Below are positions 43,668-53,062 of a stretch of DNA of 64,000 nucleotides, piece by piece. Location: assembly GCF_027947535.2 (NCBI RefSeq), contig NZ_JAAGKO020000039.1, forward strand, positions 1 through 64,000, written 5' to 3'. Both the position numbers and the translations under genes were made by a program. Each line of letters starts with the position of its first letter. Position 1 is the first letter of the stretch. The DNA comes from Streptantibioticus silvisoli (GTDB lineage: Bacteria; Actinomycetota; Actinomycetes; Streptomycetales; Streptomycetaceae). The notes below the pieces were generated by a model that saw only the letters and a list, made by a program, of their open reading frames with translations, did not search any database and was not told the DNA's origin.

Positions 43668-44912
43668 GTGACTGAGAGCGCCCTACCCGCGCCCGTGCGC
43701 GCCGCCGTCTCGATACCGCCCGCGCACCTGCGGGGTACGCCGGGCTTCCGCCGGGCGACCCTGGCGCTGTTCGCCGCCGGTATGACCACCTTCATGACGC
43801 TGTACTGCGTGCAGGCGCTGCTGCCGGCGTTCTCGCACGACCTGCACCTGTCGCCGGCCGCGTCCTCGCTGACCGTCTCGGTCTCGACCGCCGCGATGGC
43901 CGTCCTGGTGGTGCCGCTGACCGCGGTGTCCGACGCGTGGAGCCGCACCGGGATGATGACCGCCTCGCTGAGCGCGGCGGCGGTGCTGGGCGTGGCGGCG
44001 GCGTTCGCGCCGAACTTCGGCACGCTGCTGGTCATCCGGGTGCTTCAGGGCATGGCGCTGGCCGGACTCCAGGCCACCGCGATGTCGTACCTGGCGGAGG
44101 AGGTCGACCGCGCGTCGCTGGGCCAGGCGATGGGCCTGTACGTGGCGGGCAACGGCATCGGCGGCATGGCCGGCCGGCTGATCGCCGACGGCATCCTGGA
44201 CGTCACCGGCAGCTGGCGGTGGGCGCTCGGCGGGGTGGGGGTGCTCGCGGCGGTGAGCGCGCTGGGGTTCCGGCTGCTGATCCCGGCGTCGGTGCGGTTC
44301 GACCGGCGTGACCCGAACCCGCGCGCGCTGGCGTCCGGCATCGCCCGCGCCCTGCCCGACAGCGGCCTGCAACGGCTCTACCTGGTCGGCTTCCTGGCGA
44401 TGGCGGCGTTCGTCACCGTCTACAACTACCTGGGCTTCCGGCTGATCGCGCCGCCGTTCGGGCTGTCGCAGGCCACGGCCGGCCTGCTGTTCACCACGTA
44501 CATCGCCGGGTCGTTCTCCTCCGCGACGGCCGGCCGCCTGGTCGACCGCTACGGCCGCCCGCGCGTCCTGGCCCCCGCGCTGGCGATCACCCTCACCGGC
44601 CTCGCCCTCATGCTGATCCCCGCGCTCGGCGCGGTCGTGCCCGGCCTGGTGGTCTTCACCGTCGGCTTCTTCGCCGCGCACGCCGTCGCCAGCAGCTGGG
44701 TCGGCGCCCGCTCCCGCTCGCTGGGCGCCCAGGGCGCCGCCGTCTACCTCTTCTGCTACTACATCGGCAGCGCGGTCGGCGGCTCCCTCGGCGGCGTCTT
44801 CTACTCCTCCGGCGCGTGGAACGGGGTCTCCGCCTACTGCGCGGTCCTGATCGCCGTCGCCCTGCTGTCGGCGGTCACCCTGCGCAGGCTGCGCCCGATC
44901 CCGGTGCCGTGA
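43668..44912 (+). CDS. MFS transporter (YnfM-like)
   Basis: A 414-aa 12-helix transporter: TLYCVQALLPAFSHDLHLSP in the first helix, the motif A region VPLTAVSDAWSRTGMM, and the gap at motif C GNGIGGMAGRLIADG. It resembles the YnfM-type inner-membrane exporters linked to LysR genes. GTG start; the weak RBS and short gap from the promoter suggest a short leader. Substrate unknown. Confidence 0.88.
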   Translation: MTESALPAPVRAAVSIPPAHLRGTPGFRRATLALFAAGMTTFMTLYCVQALLPAFSHDLHLSPAASSLTVSVSTAAMAVLVVPLTAVSDAWSRTGMMTASLSAAAVLGVAAAFAPNFGTLLVIRVLQGMALAGLQATAMSYLAEEVDRASLGQAMGLYVAGNGIGGMAGRLIADGILDVTGSWRWALGGVGVLAAVSALGFRLLIPASVRFDRRDPNPRALASGIARALPDSGLQRLYLVGFLAMAAFVTVYNYLGFRLIAPPFGLSQATAGLLFTTYIAGSFSSATAGRLVDRYGRPRVLAPALAITLTGLALMLIPALGAVVPGLVVFTVGFFAAHAVASSWVGARSRSLGAQGAAVYLFCYYIGSAVGGSLGGVFYSSGAWNGVSAYCAVLIAVALLSAVTLRRLRPIPVP

Positions 44913-45353
44913 CCGTCCCCCGTCTCCCGTACGGCGTCCCCCGCACGCCGCACTCCGCCGTCCTTCGCACCCTCCCGTCTGCCGTACGCCGTCCTGCGCC
45001 GCGCTCCGCTGTGATCCGTGTCGCGTTCCGGGGCGGACCGCGGCGCCGGCCGGGTCGCCGGCCGCCCCGGCACGGGGGACGTACCGGTCGCTGACGGGTG
45101 CGCTGGTGGGGGGCGTGCGGTGGGGCCGGAGGCGCTCGTGGCGGCCGGTCGTCATCCGTTCGTGCGACCGCGTCGGCGCCCGGCACGGCGGGGGACGAGT
45201 GCCGCGTCACACCCCGACGCGGCGAATCGTTCCGGCGGCAATCGCGGGGAAGCGCATATGCTCTCTCCGGTAGCGGGAAAAATCTGTCGCCGTCGCGGTA
45301 GACATGACGAACTCCGGCGACTAGATTTTCTTTCGTACACGACAGAGGTGCAT
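44913..45353. other. 441-bp leader of the MerR-type gene
   Basis: No gene seen. Close to the MerR start a GTCGCCG...CGGCGAC stem (45286-45321) is followed by TAGATTTTCTTTC, which looks like an intrinsic terminator or attenuator 32 bp before the GTG. Confidence 0.4.
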
Positions 45354-45698
45354 GTGACCCAAGAGCCCCGCCCCAGCACGGTCGACCGGTTCGACGACGA
45401 CGACTACCCGGCCTACACCATGGGCCGCGCCGCGGAGATGATCGGCGCCACCCCGGCATTCCTGCGCGCCGTCGGTGAAGCGCGCCTGATCGCCCCCCTC
45501 CGTTCCGAGGGCGGCCACCGCCGCTACTCCCGCTACCAGCTGCGCATCGCCGCCCGCGCCCGCGACCTCGTCGACCACGGCACGCCGGTCGACGCGGCCT
45601 GCCGGATCGTCATCCTGGAGGACCAACTGGATGAGGCCCTGCGCCTCAACGAACGGCTGCGGGACGACCAGGACGGCGGCGGCGACCGGACGGGCTGA
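45354..45698 (+). CDS. MerR-type helix-turn-helix protein
   Basis: A 114-aa regulator without an effector domain. YTMGRAAEMIGATPAFLRAVGE (residues 21-42) is the MerR winged helix, and APLRSEGGHRRYSRYQLR is the wing. GTG 45354 follows AGAGG. The rest is a short dimerisation helix (AACRIVILEDQLDEALRLNE). It lies 301 bp upstream of a cold-shock gene, an arrangement common in streptomycetes. Confidence 0.87.
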   Translation: MTQEPRPSTVDRFDDDDYPAYTMGRAAEMIGATPAFLRAVGEARLIAPLRSEGGHRRYSRYQLRIAARARDLVDHGTPVDAACRIVILEDQLDEALRLNERLRDDQDGGGDRTG

Positions 45699-45999
45699 GG
45701 CGGCACTCCACCGGGGGCGGAATATCTACGGCCCCAGGTGCAGAAATCAGTGGCACGCGAAGTAAGAGTTCAACCGACCGGGACGTCGTGGCAAGGGCAC
45801 GCCTCGCCCAGCAGGGCACGCCATGCTATCTTCGTCCTCAGTTGCAGTTGTGGTTCCCCAAACTTCAAGTGCCTCACCGGCTTCACGGTCGGCGGGTGCA
45901 CTTTTTCATTTGCCGGTGCTTTTTGCCGGAAGGGTCAATCATCGCGGCAACTCGGAGGTCGCACAGTGCGGCCCCGGCACTGCCCCGAGGGAGAACAAC
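45699..45999 (+). promoter_or_regulatory. promoter and long leader of cold-shock gene
   Basis: 301 bp without a gene. The transcript leader is rich in pyrimidine stretches (ACTTTTTCATTTG, GCTTTTTGCC near 45900-45930), as in other csp leaders where RNA structure controls translation at low temperature. An RBS GAGGGAGAAC directly precedes the ATG. Confidence 0.5.
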
Positions 46000-46203
46000 A
46001 TGGCATCTGGCACCGTGAAGTGGTTCAACGCGGAAAAGGGCTTCGGCTTCATCGAGCAGGACGGCGGCGGCGCCGACGTTTTCGCCCACTACTCGAACAT
46101 CGCCACGTCCGGCTTCCGTGAGCTTCAGGAAGGCCAGAAGGTTAACTTCGACGTCACGCAGGGCCAGAAGGGCCCGCAGGCCGAGAACATCGTTCCCGCC
46201 TGA
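46000..46203 (+). CDS. cold-shock protein (CspA family)
   Basis: A 67-aa single-domain OB-fold protein that binds single-stranded RNA and DNA. Both RNP motifs are intact: KGFGFIEQD (RNP1, residues 13-21) and DVFAHYSNI (RNP2). [11 protein letters not shown] at the N-terminus and QKGPQAENI at the end match CspA. A strong terminator follows, so it is monocistronic. Confidence 0.97.
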   Translation: MASGTVKWFNAEKGFGFIEQDGGGADVFAHYSNIATSGFRELQEGQKVNFDVTQGQKGPQAENIVPA

Positions 46204-46221
46204 CGCTGACGCGTTCACGTG

Positions 46222-46255
46222 GCCGGGGCCCGCACCTTGGGGTGCGGGCCCCGGC
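46222..46255 (+). terminator. terminator of cold-shock gene
   Basis: GCCGGGGCCCGCACC and its complement form a perfect 15-bp stem with a 4-nt loop (TTGG), followed by TTCGTCTCTTTT. Strong intrinsic terminator. Confidence 0.9.
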
Positions 46256-46863
46256 TTCGTCTCTTTTCGCCCCATCCCGCGCGGCCATGACGGCCGCGCG
46301 CGGCAGCGAGGGACGGCAACGGCCGGCCCCCGCCGAGGATCAGCACAGCGCAGGACCCGTACGGCACGGCTCCGACAAGTGCCACCGTCGCGATCCGCGG
46401 CGCGCGGACCTGGAATCGCACCAGCGGCTGCCCGGATTCCCATCGAGCGCCCGCTGACGGCCCGCCGGTCATCGCACGGCGATCCGTCCGGAGTACGCGG
46501 TCGGCGGGAAATCCCGCGGTGTCCGGCGGACCCCGTGACCGAGCCGGATTCCAGCGGAGCGCACCGGAGTACCGCCGGGGCAGCCCCGGAGTCCGCCAAG
46601 GCACGTCCTGAGTGTCCGCCGAAGGCAAGTCCGGCAGTACGCCCGAGGCGGAATGGGGAGTCATCCCCATTCGACCGCCCCACCCGTTCACGCAGCAGGA
46701 CCGACATTTCCTCCGGGTAATGCCGGCCCCGCCGAAGTATCCGAAGTACCGGAAACATTCCGGGAGTTCGGATTTCGTTTTTCATCCGGCCCGTGCCTGC
46801 GACCCCGCGCTGCTCATTCCCGCGAGGCTTCCCCGATACGTGCCGCATCGAGGAAGGTTTCGT
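46256..46863. other. 608-bp leader of the DEAD-box gene
   Basis: No gene seen; frames open through it are non-coding by composition. The AT-richer section 46720-46790 (AAACATTCCGGG, TTTCGTTTTTCATC) probably includes the promoter and a structured leader. Confidence 0.4.
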
Positions 46864-48600
46864 ATGAAACGCACGACCGGCACGAACGATCGCCCCGGGC
46901 GCTCCGGCGCACCCACCGGTTCCGGCGCCGGCTCCGGCGGCCGTTCCGGCGCCAACTCCGGCGGCAGCCGTTCCGGCTCCGCCGCGGGCGGCGGTTCCCG
47001 CTCCGGCGGTACCTCCGGTTCCGGGTCCGGCTCCCGGTCCGCCTCCGGCGGCAACCCCAACTCCCGTTCCGGCAACGGCGCGAACTCCGGTTCCCGTTCC
47101 GGCTCCGGCGCCAACGGCGGCAACCGCTCGGGTTCCGGCGGCGGTTCCGGGTCCGGACAGCGCGGCCGGTTCCGTTCGCAGGGCCCGGCGCGGTCGAAGG
47201 GGTCCGGCAACTCCGCGGGCTCGCGCCGTCCGGTCGCGGTGACCGGCGAGTTCGCCGTACCGGTGCCGATCGCGCCGGCGCTGCCGCCGGTGGAGTCGTT
47301 CGCCGACCTCGGCATGCCGGCGCCGCTGCTGGAGACGCTGACCGCCCAGGGCATGCGGGAGCCGTTCCCCATCCAGGCCGCCACGCTGCCGAACTCGCTG
47401 GCCGGCCGGGACGTACTGGGCCGCGGGCGCACCGGATCGGGCAAGACGCTCGCGTTCGGTCTGGCGATGCTGGCCCGCACCGCGGGGCAGCGCGCCGAAC
47501 CGCGCCACCCGCTGGCCCTCGTCCTGGTACCGACCCGCGAACTGGCCCAGCAGGTGACCGACGCGCTCACCCCGTACGCCCAGGCGCTGCGGCTGCGGAC
47601 CGCCTCCGTGGTCGGCGGCACGTCGATCAGCCGGCAGGCCGGTCTGCTGCGCGGCGGCGTGGAGATCCTGGTGGCGACCCCGGGACGGCTGAAGGACCTC
47701 GTGGTGCGCGGCGACTGCGCCCTGGACCGGGTCGCGATCACCGTGCTGGACGAGGCCGACCAGATGGCCGACATGGGCTTCATGCCGCAGGTCACGGTAC
47801 TGCTGGACCAGGTGCGGCCGGGCGGGCAGCGGATGCTGTTCTCCGCGACGCTGGACCGCAACGTCGACCTGCTGGTGCGGCGTTACCTCGACGACCCGGT
47901 GGTGCACTCGGTCGACCCGTCGGCCGGTTCCGTCGTCACGATGGAACACCACGTGCTGTACGTGCACGAGGCCGACAAGCACTCGGTGACCACCGAGATC
48001 GCGGCCCGCGACGGCCGGGTGATCATGTTCCTCGACACCAAGCGCGCCGTCGACAAGATCACCAAGCACCTGCTGAACAGCGGGGTGCGGGCGGCCGCGC
48101 TGCACGGCGGCAAGTCCCAGCCGCAGCGCACCCGCACGCTCAGCCAGTTCAAGACCGGTGACGTCGGGGTGCTGGTCGCCACCAACGTCGCCGCGCGCGG
48201 CATCCACGTCGACAGCCTCGACCTGGTCGTCAACGTCGACCCGCCCGCCGACCACAAGGACTACCTGCACCGCGGCGGCCGCACTGCCCGGGCCGGCGAG
48301 TCCGGCAGCGTCATCACCCTCGTGCTGCCGCACCAGCGCTCCGAGGTCAGCCGGCTGATGAACGACGCCGGTGTCACGCCCACGGCGACCCAAGTGCGTT
48401 CCGGCGAGGCGGAGTTGACCCGGATCACCGGTGCCCGCACCCCGTCGGGCGTGCCGGTCGTCATCAACACCCCGGCCCCGGAACGCCCCAAGCGCGCCCC
48501 GGCCGGCGGCGGTTCGGCCTCCGCTTCCCGAAGCCGCCGCAGCCGCCCCGCCCGTCCCGCACGCCCGGTGGCCGGCACCCCGCGCCGCCGCAACGGGTAG
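46864..48600 (+). CDS. DEAD-box RNA helicase with Gly/Ser/Arg-rich N-tail
   Basis: A 578-aa helicase. The first 120 residues are low-complexity Gly/Ser/Arg/Asn (repeats of GSRSGSG and GNRSG), likely RNA-binding and disordered; this is an unusual place, since such tails are normally C-terminal. The core begins with the Q motif (FADLGMPAP...FPIQAATLP), then GRGRTGSGKT (about 186), PTRELAQQ, VLDEADQM (about 297), FSAT, VATNVAARGIHV and HRGGRTARAG. The C-terminus is another Ser/Arg tail. It lies downstream of a cold-shock gene and probably helps unfold RNA in the cold. Confidence 0.95.
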   Translation: MKRTTGTNDRPGRSGAPTGSGAGSGGRSGANSGGSRSGSAAGGGSRSGGTSGSGSGSRSASGGNPNSRSGNGANSGSRSGSGANGGNRSGSGGGSGSGQRGRFRSQGPARSKGSGNSAGSRRPVAVTGEFAVPVPIAPALPPVESFADLGMPAPLLETLTAQGMREPFPIQAATLPNSLAGRDVLGRGRTGSGKTLAFGLAMLARTAGQRAEPRHPLALVLVPTRELAQQVTDALTPYAQALRLRTASVVGGTSISRQAGLLRGGVEILVATPGRLKDLVVRGDCALDRVAITVLDEADQMADMGFMPQVTVLLDQVRPGGQRMLFSATLDRNVDLLVRRYLDDPVVHSVDPSAGSVVTMEHHVLYVHEADKHSVTTEIAARDGRVIMFLDTKRAVDKITKHLLNSGVRAAALHGGKSQPQRTRTLSQFKTGDVGVLVATNVAARGIHVDSLDLVVNVDPPADHKDYLHRGGRTARAGESGSVITLVLPHQRSEVSRLMNDAGVTPTATQVRSGEAELTRITGARTPSGVPVVINTPAPERPKRAPAGGGSASASRSRRSRPARPARPVAGTPRRRNG

Positions 48601-48637
48601 CACGGACCCGCCCTGCGGGGTGGAGCGCGGTGCGCGT

Positions 48638-48677
48638 GCCGAAGCCCCCGGCCGGATCGACGGCCGGGGGCTTCGGC
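48638..48677. terminator. bidirectional terminator
   Basis: GCCGAAGCCCCCGGCC and its complement GGCCGGGGGCTTCGGC form a perfect 16-bp stem around an 8-nt loop, between the helicase (plus) and the MFS gene (minus). It can serve both. Confidence 0.9.
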
Positions 48678-48681
48678 GTGC

Positions 48682-49902
48682 TCACGGGTGGGCGGGGGCG
48701 GCCGGTTCGGGGGCCGGCGCTCCGTCGGTCAGGCCGGCGGCGGCCGGTTCGGCGGCGTCGGTCCAGCGGATCCGCAGGCTGCACAGCGAGACGATGACCG
48801 CCGAGACGGCCACCGCTCCCAGGCCCCACACCAGGCTGCTGGCGCTCGCTATGAAGCCGATGACCGGCGGCCCGGCCAGCAGGCCCGTCGTTCCCATGGC
48901 GGCGACCAGGGTCAGCGCGTCGGAACCGCGCGCCGCCGCGGCCACGTAGACGCACGGGGTCACCGCCGCGATGCCCAGCCCGACGCAGGCGAACCCGAGC
49001 AGGGCCGGCACCACCCCGCCGGCCAGCAGGGCCACCGCCAGCCCGAGCCCGGCCACCGCGCTGCCGACCCGGACGATGCGGGCGTCGCCCCAGCGGCTGC
49101 GCCAGCCGTCGGCGAACAGGCGGGCCAGCACCATCATGACCGAGACGACGGCGATGCCCATGGGCGCCAGTTCCGCCGACGCGGCGGCGACGTTGCGCAG
49201 GTAGAGGGCCGACCAGTCGTTCATGGCGCCCTCGGTGATGGTGCCGAACGCCATGGCCAGGCCCATCCACAGCGTCATGCGGGCCGGCAGGCTCCAACTG
49301 CGGCGGGTCTTCTTCTCCTTGACCGGGGCCGGCTGGTCGCGGGTGAGCAGTCCGGGCCCGGCGTAGGCGACCAGCAGCACCAGGATGACGGCGGCCACGC
49401 CGAAGTGCGCCACCACGGTCGAGGTCAGCGCGTTCATGCCGGAGGCCAGGAGCGCGGCGAACAGCGACCCGGCGCTGAACGTCGCGTGGAGCCTGGCCAT
49501 GGCGTTGCGCCGGTACTCCACCTCCAGCGCGGCGCCCTGCGCGTTCATGGCCACGTTCAGGCAGCCCACCAGGACGCCGTCGCAGCACATGACCAGCAGC
49601 GCGAGCGGGTAGTCCGGCGCCGCGGCCAGCGCGAAGAGCAGCAGGGCCAGGCCGAGCGCCGACAACAGCGCCAGCCGGCGCGAGCCCAGCCGTCTCATCA
49701 GCGACGCCACCAGCGGGAACGACGCGGCCGCGCCGATGCCGGCGGCCATCAGCAGCAGGCCCACTTCCGCCGTGGTCAGGCCGAGGTGCGCCTTGATCGC
49801 GGGAATCCGCGACGCCCAGGTGGCGTACTGGAATCCGAGGGCGCAGAACAGGGCGGCGATCGCCAACTGCGCCCGGCGGAAAGGATCGTGCACGCGGAAC
49901 AT
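48682..49902 (-). CDS. MFS transporter, last gene of five-gene operon
   Basis: A 406-aa 12-helix MFS protein (YATWASRIPAIKAHLGLTTAEVG; ASFPLVASLMRRLGSRRLALL) of the type that includes YbjJ-like transporters. The proposed job is export of the product made by the upstream genes. It lies 5 bp after the GNAT gene, so it is in the same operon. C-terminal tail rich in Ala/Pro. Confidence 0.87.
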   Translation of the reverse strand: MFRVHDPFRRAQLAIAALFCALGFQYATWASRIPAIKAHLGLTTAEVGLLLMAAGIGAAASFPLVASLMRRLGSRRLALLSALGLALLLFALAAAPDYPLALLVMCCDGVLVGCLNVAMNAQGAALEVEYRRNAMARLHATFSAGSLFAALLASGMNALTSTVVAHFGVAAVILVLLVAYAGPGLLTRDQPAPVKEKKTRRSWSLPARMTLWMGLAMAFGTITEGAMNDWSALYLRNVAAASAELAPMGIAVVSVMMVLARLFADGWRSRWGDARIVRVGSAVAGLGLAVALLAGGVVPALLGFACVGLGIAAVTPCVYVAAAARGSDALTLVAAMGTTGLLAGPPVIGFIASASSLVWGLGAVAVSAVIVSLCSLRIRWTDAAEPAAAGLTDGAPAPEPAAPAHP

Positions 49903-49907
49903 GTGAA

Positions 49908-50477
49908 TCAGCCCACTCCGTCTTGCGGTGATGACCCGCGCGGGGAGGCGCCGGTCGGCTTCGGGTGGCCGGACGGGTCCGCCGGCACCGTCATGGACAT
50001 GTACGCGGAGTTGGCGCCGTAACCCTCCGACAGGGCGATTTCCCGGTGGCCGGTGAATCCGTTGGCCGCCCAGAAGGTCTCGGTGCCGGCCACCGCGACC
50101 AGGGAGACGCTCCGGTAGCCGTGCGTGCGGGCGGTCGACAGCAGGTGCCGCAGCAGGTGCCCGGCCAGTCCCCGGCCGCGCAGGTCAGCGGCCACCACGC
50201 AGTCGTGCAGGTGCAGGTTGGCGGAGGTGAAGGCGGTCTCCTCCGGGCCGCCCAGCTCCGGGTACCGGCTCTCGGGGTAGGGCAGCGCCAGCAGGTAGCC
50301 CGCCAGTCGCTGCCCGAGGTCCAGCGCGAAGCAGGTCCGCGGTGACGCGCGGACCTTGGACTCCAGCGCGGCGCGTTCCTCCGACAGCCCGAGGGGTTCG
50401 TACGCGGCGGCCTCCAGGGCCACGATCGCGTCCCAGTCCCCCTCGCGGACCTCACGTATCCGGGTCGGCGGCGTCAT
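49908..50477 (-). CDS. GNAT acetyltransferase of the five-gene operon
   Basis: A 189-aa N-acetyltransferase. CVVAADLRGRGLAGHLLRHL (about 92-112) holds the acetyl-CoA loop (R-G-R-G-L-A) and FWAANGFTGH is the C-terminal strand. It directly abuts the decarboxylase stop with no gap. It would acylate the amine produced by the decarboxylase, as tailoring or self-protection. Confidence 0.88.
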   Translation of the reverse strand: MTPPTRIREVREGDWDAIVALEAAAYEPLGLSEERAALESKVRASPRTCFALDLGQRLAGYLLALPYPESRYPELGGPEETAFTSANLHLHDCVVAADLRGRGLAGHLLRHLLSTARTHGYRSVSLVAVAGTETFWAANGFTGHREIALSEGYGANSAYMSMTVPADPSGHPKPTGASPRGSSPQDGVG

Positions 50478-51734
50478 CTACCGCACCCCTTCCGGCAGTC
50501 GGGGCCGCTGGTCGTCCGGGCCGCTGTCCTCGCCGCGGATCCAGGTGTACGGCAGCGGGCTGAAGCCGTTGAACCCGCGCGTCATGTAGCTGATGGCGTA
50601 GGCGCCGCAGGACAGCACCCAGACCGGGTCACCGGAGACGACCGCCTCGGGCACCTGGACCAGGCCGTGCTCGTGGGAGTAGGCGTCGTCGCTGTCGCAG
50701 CTGGGACCGGCGACGACGGCCGGCACCCCGGCGGCGTCGCGGTGGGTGGGGAAGACGAGCCGGTAGTGCAACGCGTCCATCTCGTACAGGCCGTTGAACT
50801 TGCCGCAGCTGAGGTAGAGCCAGCGCCGCGGTTGTCCGTCCAGGCCGTGCCGTACGGTCAGCCGGGCCACGTGCGCGCGGATGGCACCGTGGTCGGCGAC
50901 CAGGTAGCGGCCCGGTTCCACGACGAAGTCCAGGCCGGCCCCGGCGATCTCCCGGCACCGGCGCATCCCCTCGCGGACGACGACGAAGATCTTGTCCAGC
51001 GGCGGGTCCAGCTGCTGCCCGCGGTGGTCGAGGTAGCCCAGCGCCGGCAGGCCGCCGCCCATGTTGACGTGGTCCAGCGACATCCCGCGCCGGGCCAGGG
51101 CGGTGAGCACGTCCGCCAGCCGGTCGAACGCCGTCCGCCAGGCGTCGGCCGTCATCTGCTGCGACCCGACGTGGACCGACAGCCCCGCCGGGGTCAGCCC
51201 CGCCCGCCGGGCCGCCTCCATCACCGCCACCGCGTCGGCGGCCGAGCACCCGTACTTGTGGCTCAGGCCCCACAGGGCGCCCTCGCCGTCGGTGGCCAGC
51301 CGGCAGAACACCCGGGCGCCGGGGGCGTGTTCCGCGATCGCCCGGACGTCCTCCAGGCAGTCGGTCGCGAACAGCCCGATGCCCAGGCGGTGGGCGTCGG
51401 CGATGTTCCGGTCGGACTTGACGGTGTTGCCGTAGTGGATGCGGTCGACCGGCACGCCGGCCCTGATCGCCTGCACGATCTCGTTCGGGCCGGCCGCGTC
51501 GACCCCGGCGCCCGCCGCCGCCAGGCAGGCCAGCACCTCGTCGACCGGGCACGCCTTCATGGCGAACCGCACGGCCACGCCGGGCAGTTCACGCACCAAG
51601 GACGCGTAACGCGCCTCGATCCCGGCGAGGTCGAAGATGATCCGGTCGTCGGTGGCGGCCGCCAGGGCGGCGAGCAGCGGTGAGTTCCCGTGGGCCGTCT
51701 CGTGGGCCGTCTCGTGGGCCGTCTCGTGGGTCAT
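50478..51734 (-). CDS. ornithine/DAP-type PLP decarboxylase
   Basis: A 418-aa group IV (alanine-racemase-fold) decarboxylase. PLP Lys60 lies in VRFAMKACP; HVGSQQ and MGGGLPAL bind phosphate; EPGRYLVADHG is the C-domain entry; and GPSCDSDDAYSH carries the active-site Cys and Asp residues of the partner subunit. It probably decarboxylates a basic or modified amino acid. The first 16 residues are THETAHETAHETAHG, from a 12-bp DNA repeat. Overlaps the upstream gene by 4 bp. Confidence 0.9.
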   Translation of the reverse strand: MTHETAHETAHETAHGNSPLLAALAAATDDRIIFDLAGIEARYASLVRELPGVAVRFAMKACPVDEVLACLAAAGAGVDAAGPNEIVQAIRAGVPVDRIHYGNTVKSDRNIADAHRLGIGLFATDCLEDVRAIAEHAPGARVFCRLATDGEGALWGLSHKYGCSAADAVAVMEAARRAGLTPAGLSVHVGSQQMTADAWRTAFDRLADVLTALARRGMSLDHVNMGGGLPALGYLDHRGQQLDPPLDKIFVVVREGMRRCREIAGAGLDFVVEPGRYLVADHGAIRAHVARLTVRHGLDGQPRRWLYLSCGKFNGLYEMDALHYRLVFPTHRDAAGVPAVVAGPSCDSDDAYSHEHGLVQVPEAVVSGDPVWVLSCGAYAISYMTRGFNGFSPLPYTWIRGEDSGPDDQRPRLPEGVR

Positions 51735-53062
51735 CGGCTGCCCCGGTCCGGCTGGCGCTGAACGGAACGCGGCCGGGTGAGCCGGGCGGCGGCCACCATC
51801 GGCTCCCACGCCTCGATGAGCAGCGCGAAGTCCTCGGTGTCCTGCTGGGCCTCGGCGAGCAGCCGCTCGCGGCGTGCTGCCAGGACGTCGGCGAACTGCG
51901 CGTACCGGTCGCCCAGCCGGCAGTAGGACCGGTCCAGGCTGTCGAGCCGCGCGACGTTCTCCGAACGGTCCAGCCCGGTGCTCTCCCGGACGAACCCGGC
52001 GACCACGGACGCCCGTACCCGGTACTGGTCGTCGAGCAGCGACTCGCCGGCCTGGGCCATCCGGTCGTAGACGTGGTTGAGGTACAGCATCGACAGCACG
52101 AACTTCACGAACCGCGTCTGGTACGCGATGAATCCCTGCGGGGTCCTGCGCTCGCCGGTGTAGTAGTTCACGATGTGCCGGTTGTGCAGGACGCCGGGCA
52201 GCGCGGCGGACTCCACCAGGTGCATGAGGAAGTAGTCGCTGCCGATGGTGTCGGTCGCGGGCGGCAGCGGCACGCTCTCGTGCACCCGGTGGAAGCTGAT
52301 GTTGCACATGTCCACCCGCATGGGGTCGACGACCGTCAGGGTCGAGTCGTCCCGGGTGAACACCTCGGCGCCGGCCCCGAGAAACGATTCCTCAGCGAGT
52401 TCCCGCTTGCGCTCGGCCGACCACTCGGCCGGCGCCCACAGGCCGACCATGTCGAGGTAGACGTCACGGTCGCGTTCGAGGATGTCGCCGATGTCCACCG
52501 ACAACTCCCCCACGAACGACGCGCCCACCATCGTCACCGGCCGGTCCGCGTACCGGGCGTCCAGCGTGCTGCGCGTCACGCCGCCCACCGCGTCGGCCGC
52601 GCGCGATCCGATCGACGTCAGCTCGTGGTGCACGGGGAAGACCGGCACGCCGTCGACGGTCTGGTAGCGGCTGTCGGAGTCCCTGCGGTGCACGGACTCG
52701 CAGCCCAGCGCGGCGGCGATCAGGAACGCCCGGTTGGTGCACGCCCCGTACGACAGGGCGGCCGGGAGCATCAGGTCGAGCATCAGGTCGGGCTTGGCCG
52801 GGCCGGCCCGGTGGATCACCTGCCGCAGGAAGTCCCGCTGCACCGCCTCGTCGAAGTGGTGCACGACCACCCCGGGCACCGCGGGCAGCTCCCGGACGAC
52901 CGCGGCGTGCGCGGCGAACACCGGCGCGGCGGAGGAGTCCAGGATCAGCAGGTGGACCTCGACGTCGAAGTGCCCGGCCGCGTAGGCCGCCTCCTCGCCG
53001 ATGGCCGTGATCGCCTCGGCGCAGGCCCGGTTGGTGGGAAGGGTCAGACAGATTCGGCGCAT
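51731..53062 (-). CDS. GT-A-like protein of the five-gene operon
   Basis: A 443-aa cytoplasmic protein. The start MRRICLTLPTNRAC, the following helix and the strand VEVHLLILDSS resemble a nucleotide-sugar-binding Rossmann-like half. HRRDSDSRYQ (residues 125-134) sits where a GT-A glycosyltransferase has its DxD metal motif. The C-terminal half is helical with no known pattern. I think it is a family present in other streptomycete clusters (a DUF-type annotation), but I cannot place it surely; glycosyl- or nucleotidyl-transfer is an inference. It overlaps the dioxygenase by 19 bp and the decarboxylase by 4 bp. Confidence 0.68.
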   Translation of the reverse strand: MRRICLTLPTNRACAEAITAIGEEAAYAAGHFDVEVHLLILDSSAAPVFAAHAAVVRELPAVPGVVVHHFDEAVQRDFLRQVIHRAGPAKPDLMLDLMLPAALSYGACTNRAFLIAAALGCESVHRRDSDSRYQTVDGVPVFPVHHELTSIGSRAADAVGGVTRSTLDARYADRPVTMVGASFVGELSVDIGDILERDRDVYLDMVGLWAPAEWSAERKRELAEESFLGAGAEVFTRDDSTLTVVDPMRVDMCNISFHRVHESVPLPPATDTIGSDYFLMHLVESAALPGVLHNRHIVNYYTGERRTPQGFIAYQTRFVKFVLSMLYLNHVYDRMAQAGESLLDDQYRVRASVVAGFVRESTGLDRSENVARLDSLDRSYCRLGDRYAQFADVLAARRERLLAEAQQDTEDFALLIEAWEPMVAAARLTRPRSVQRQPDRGSR

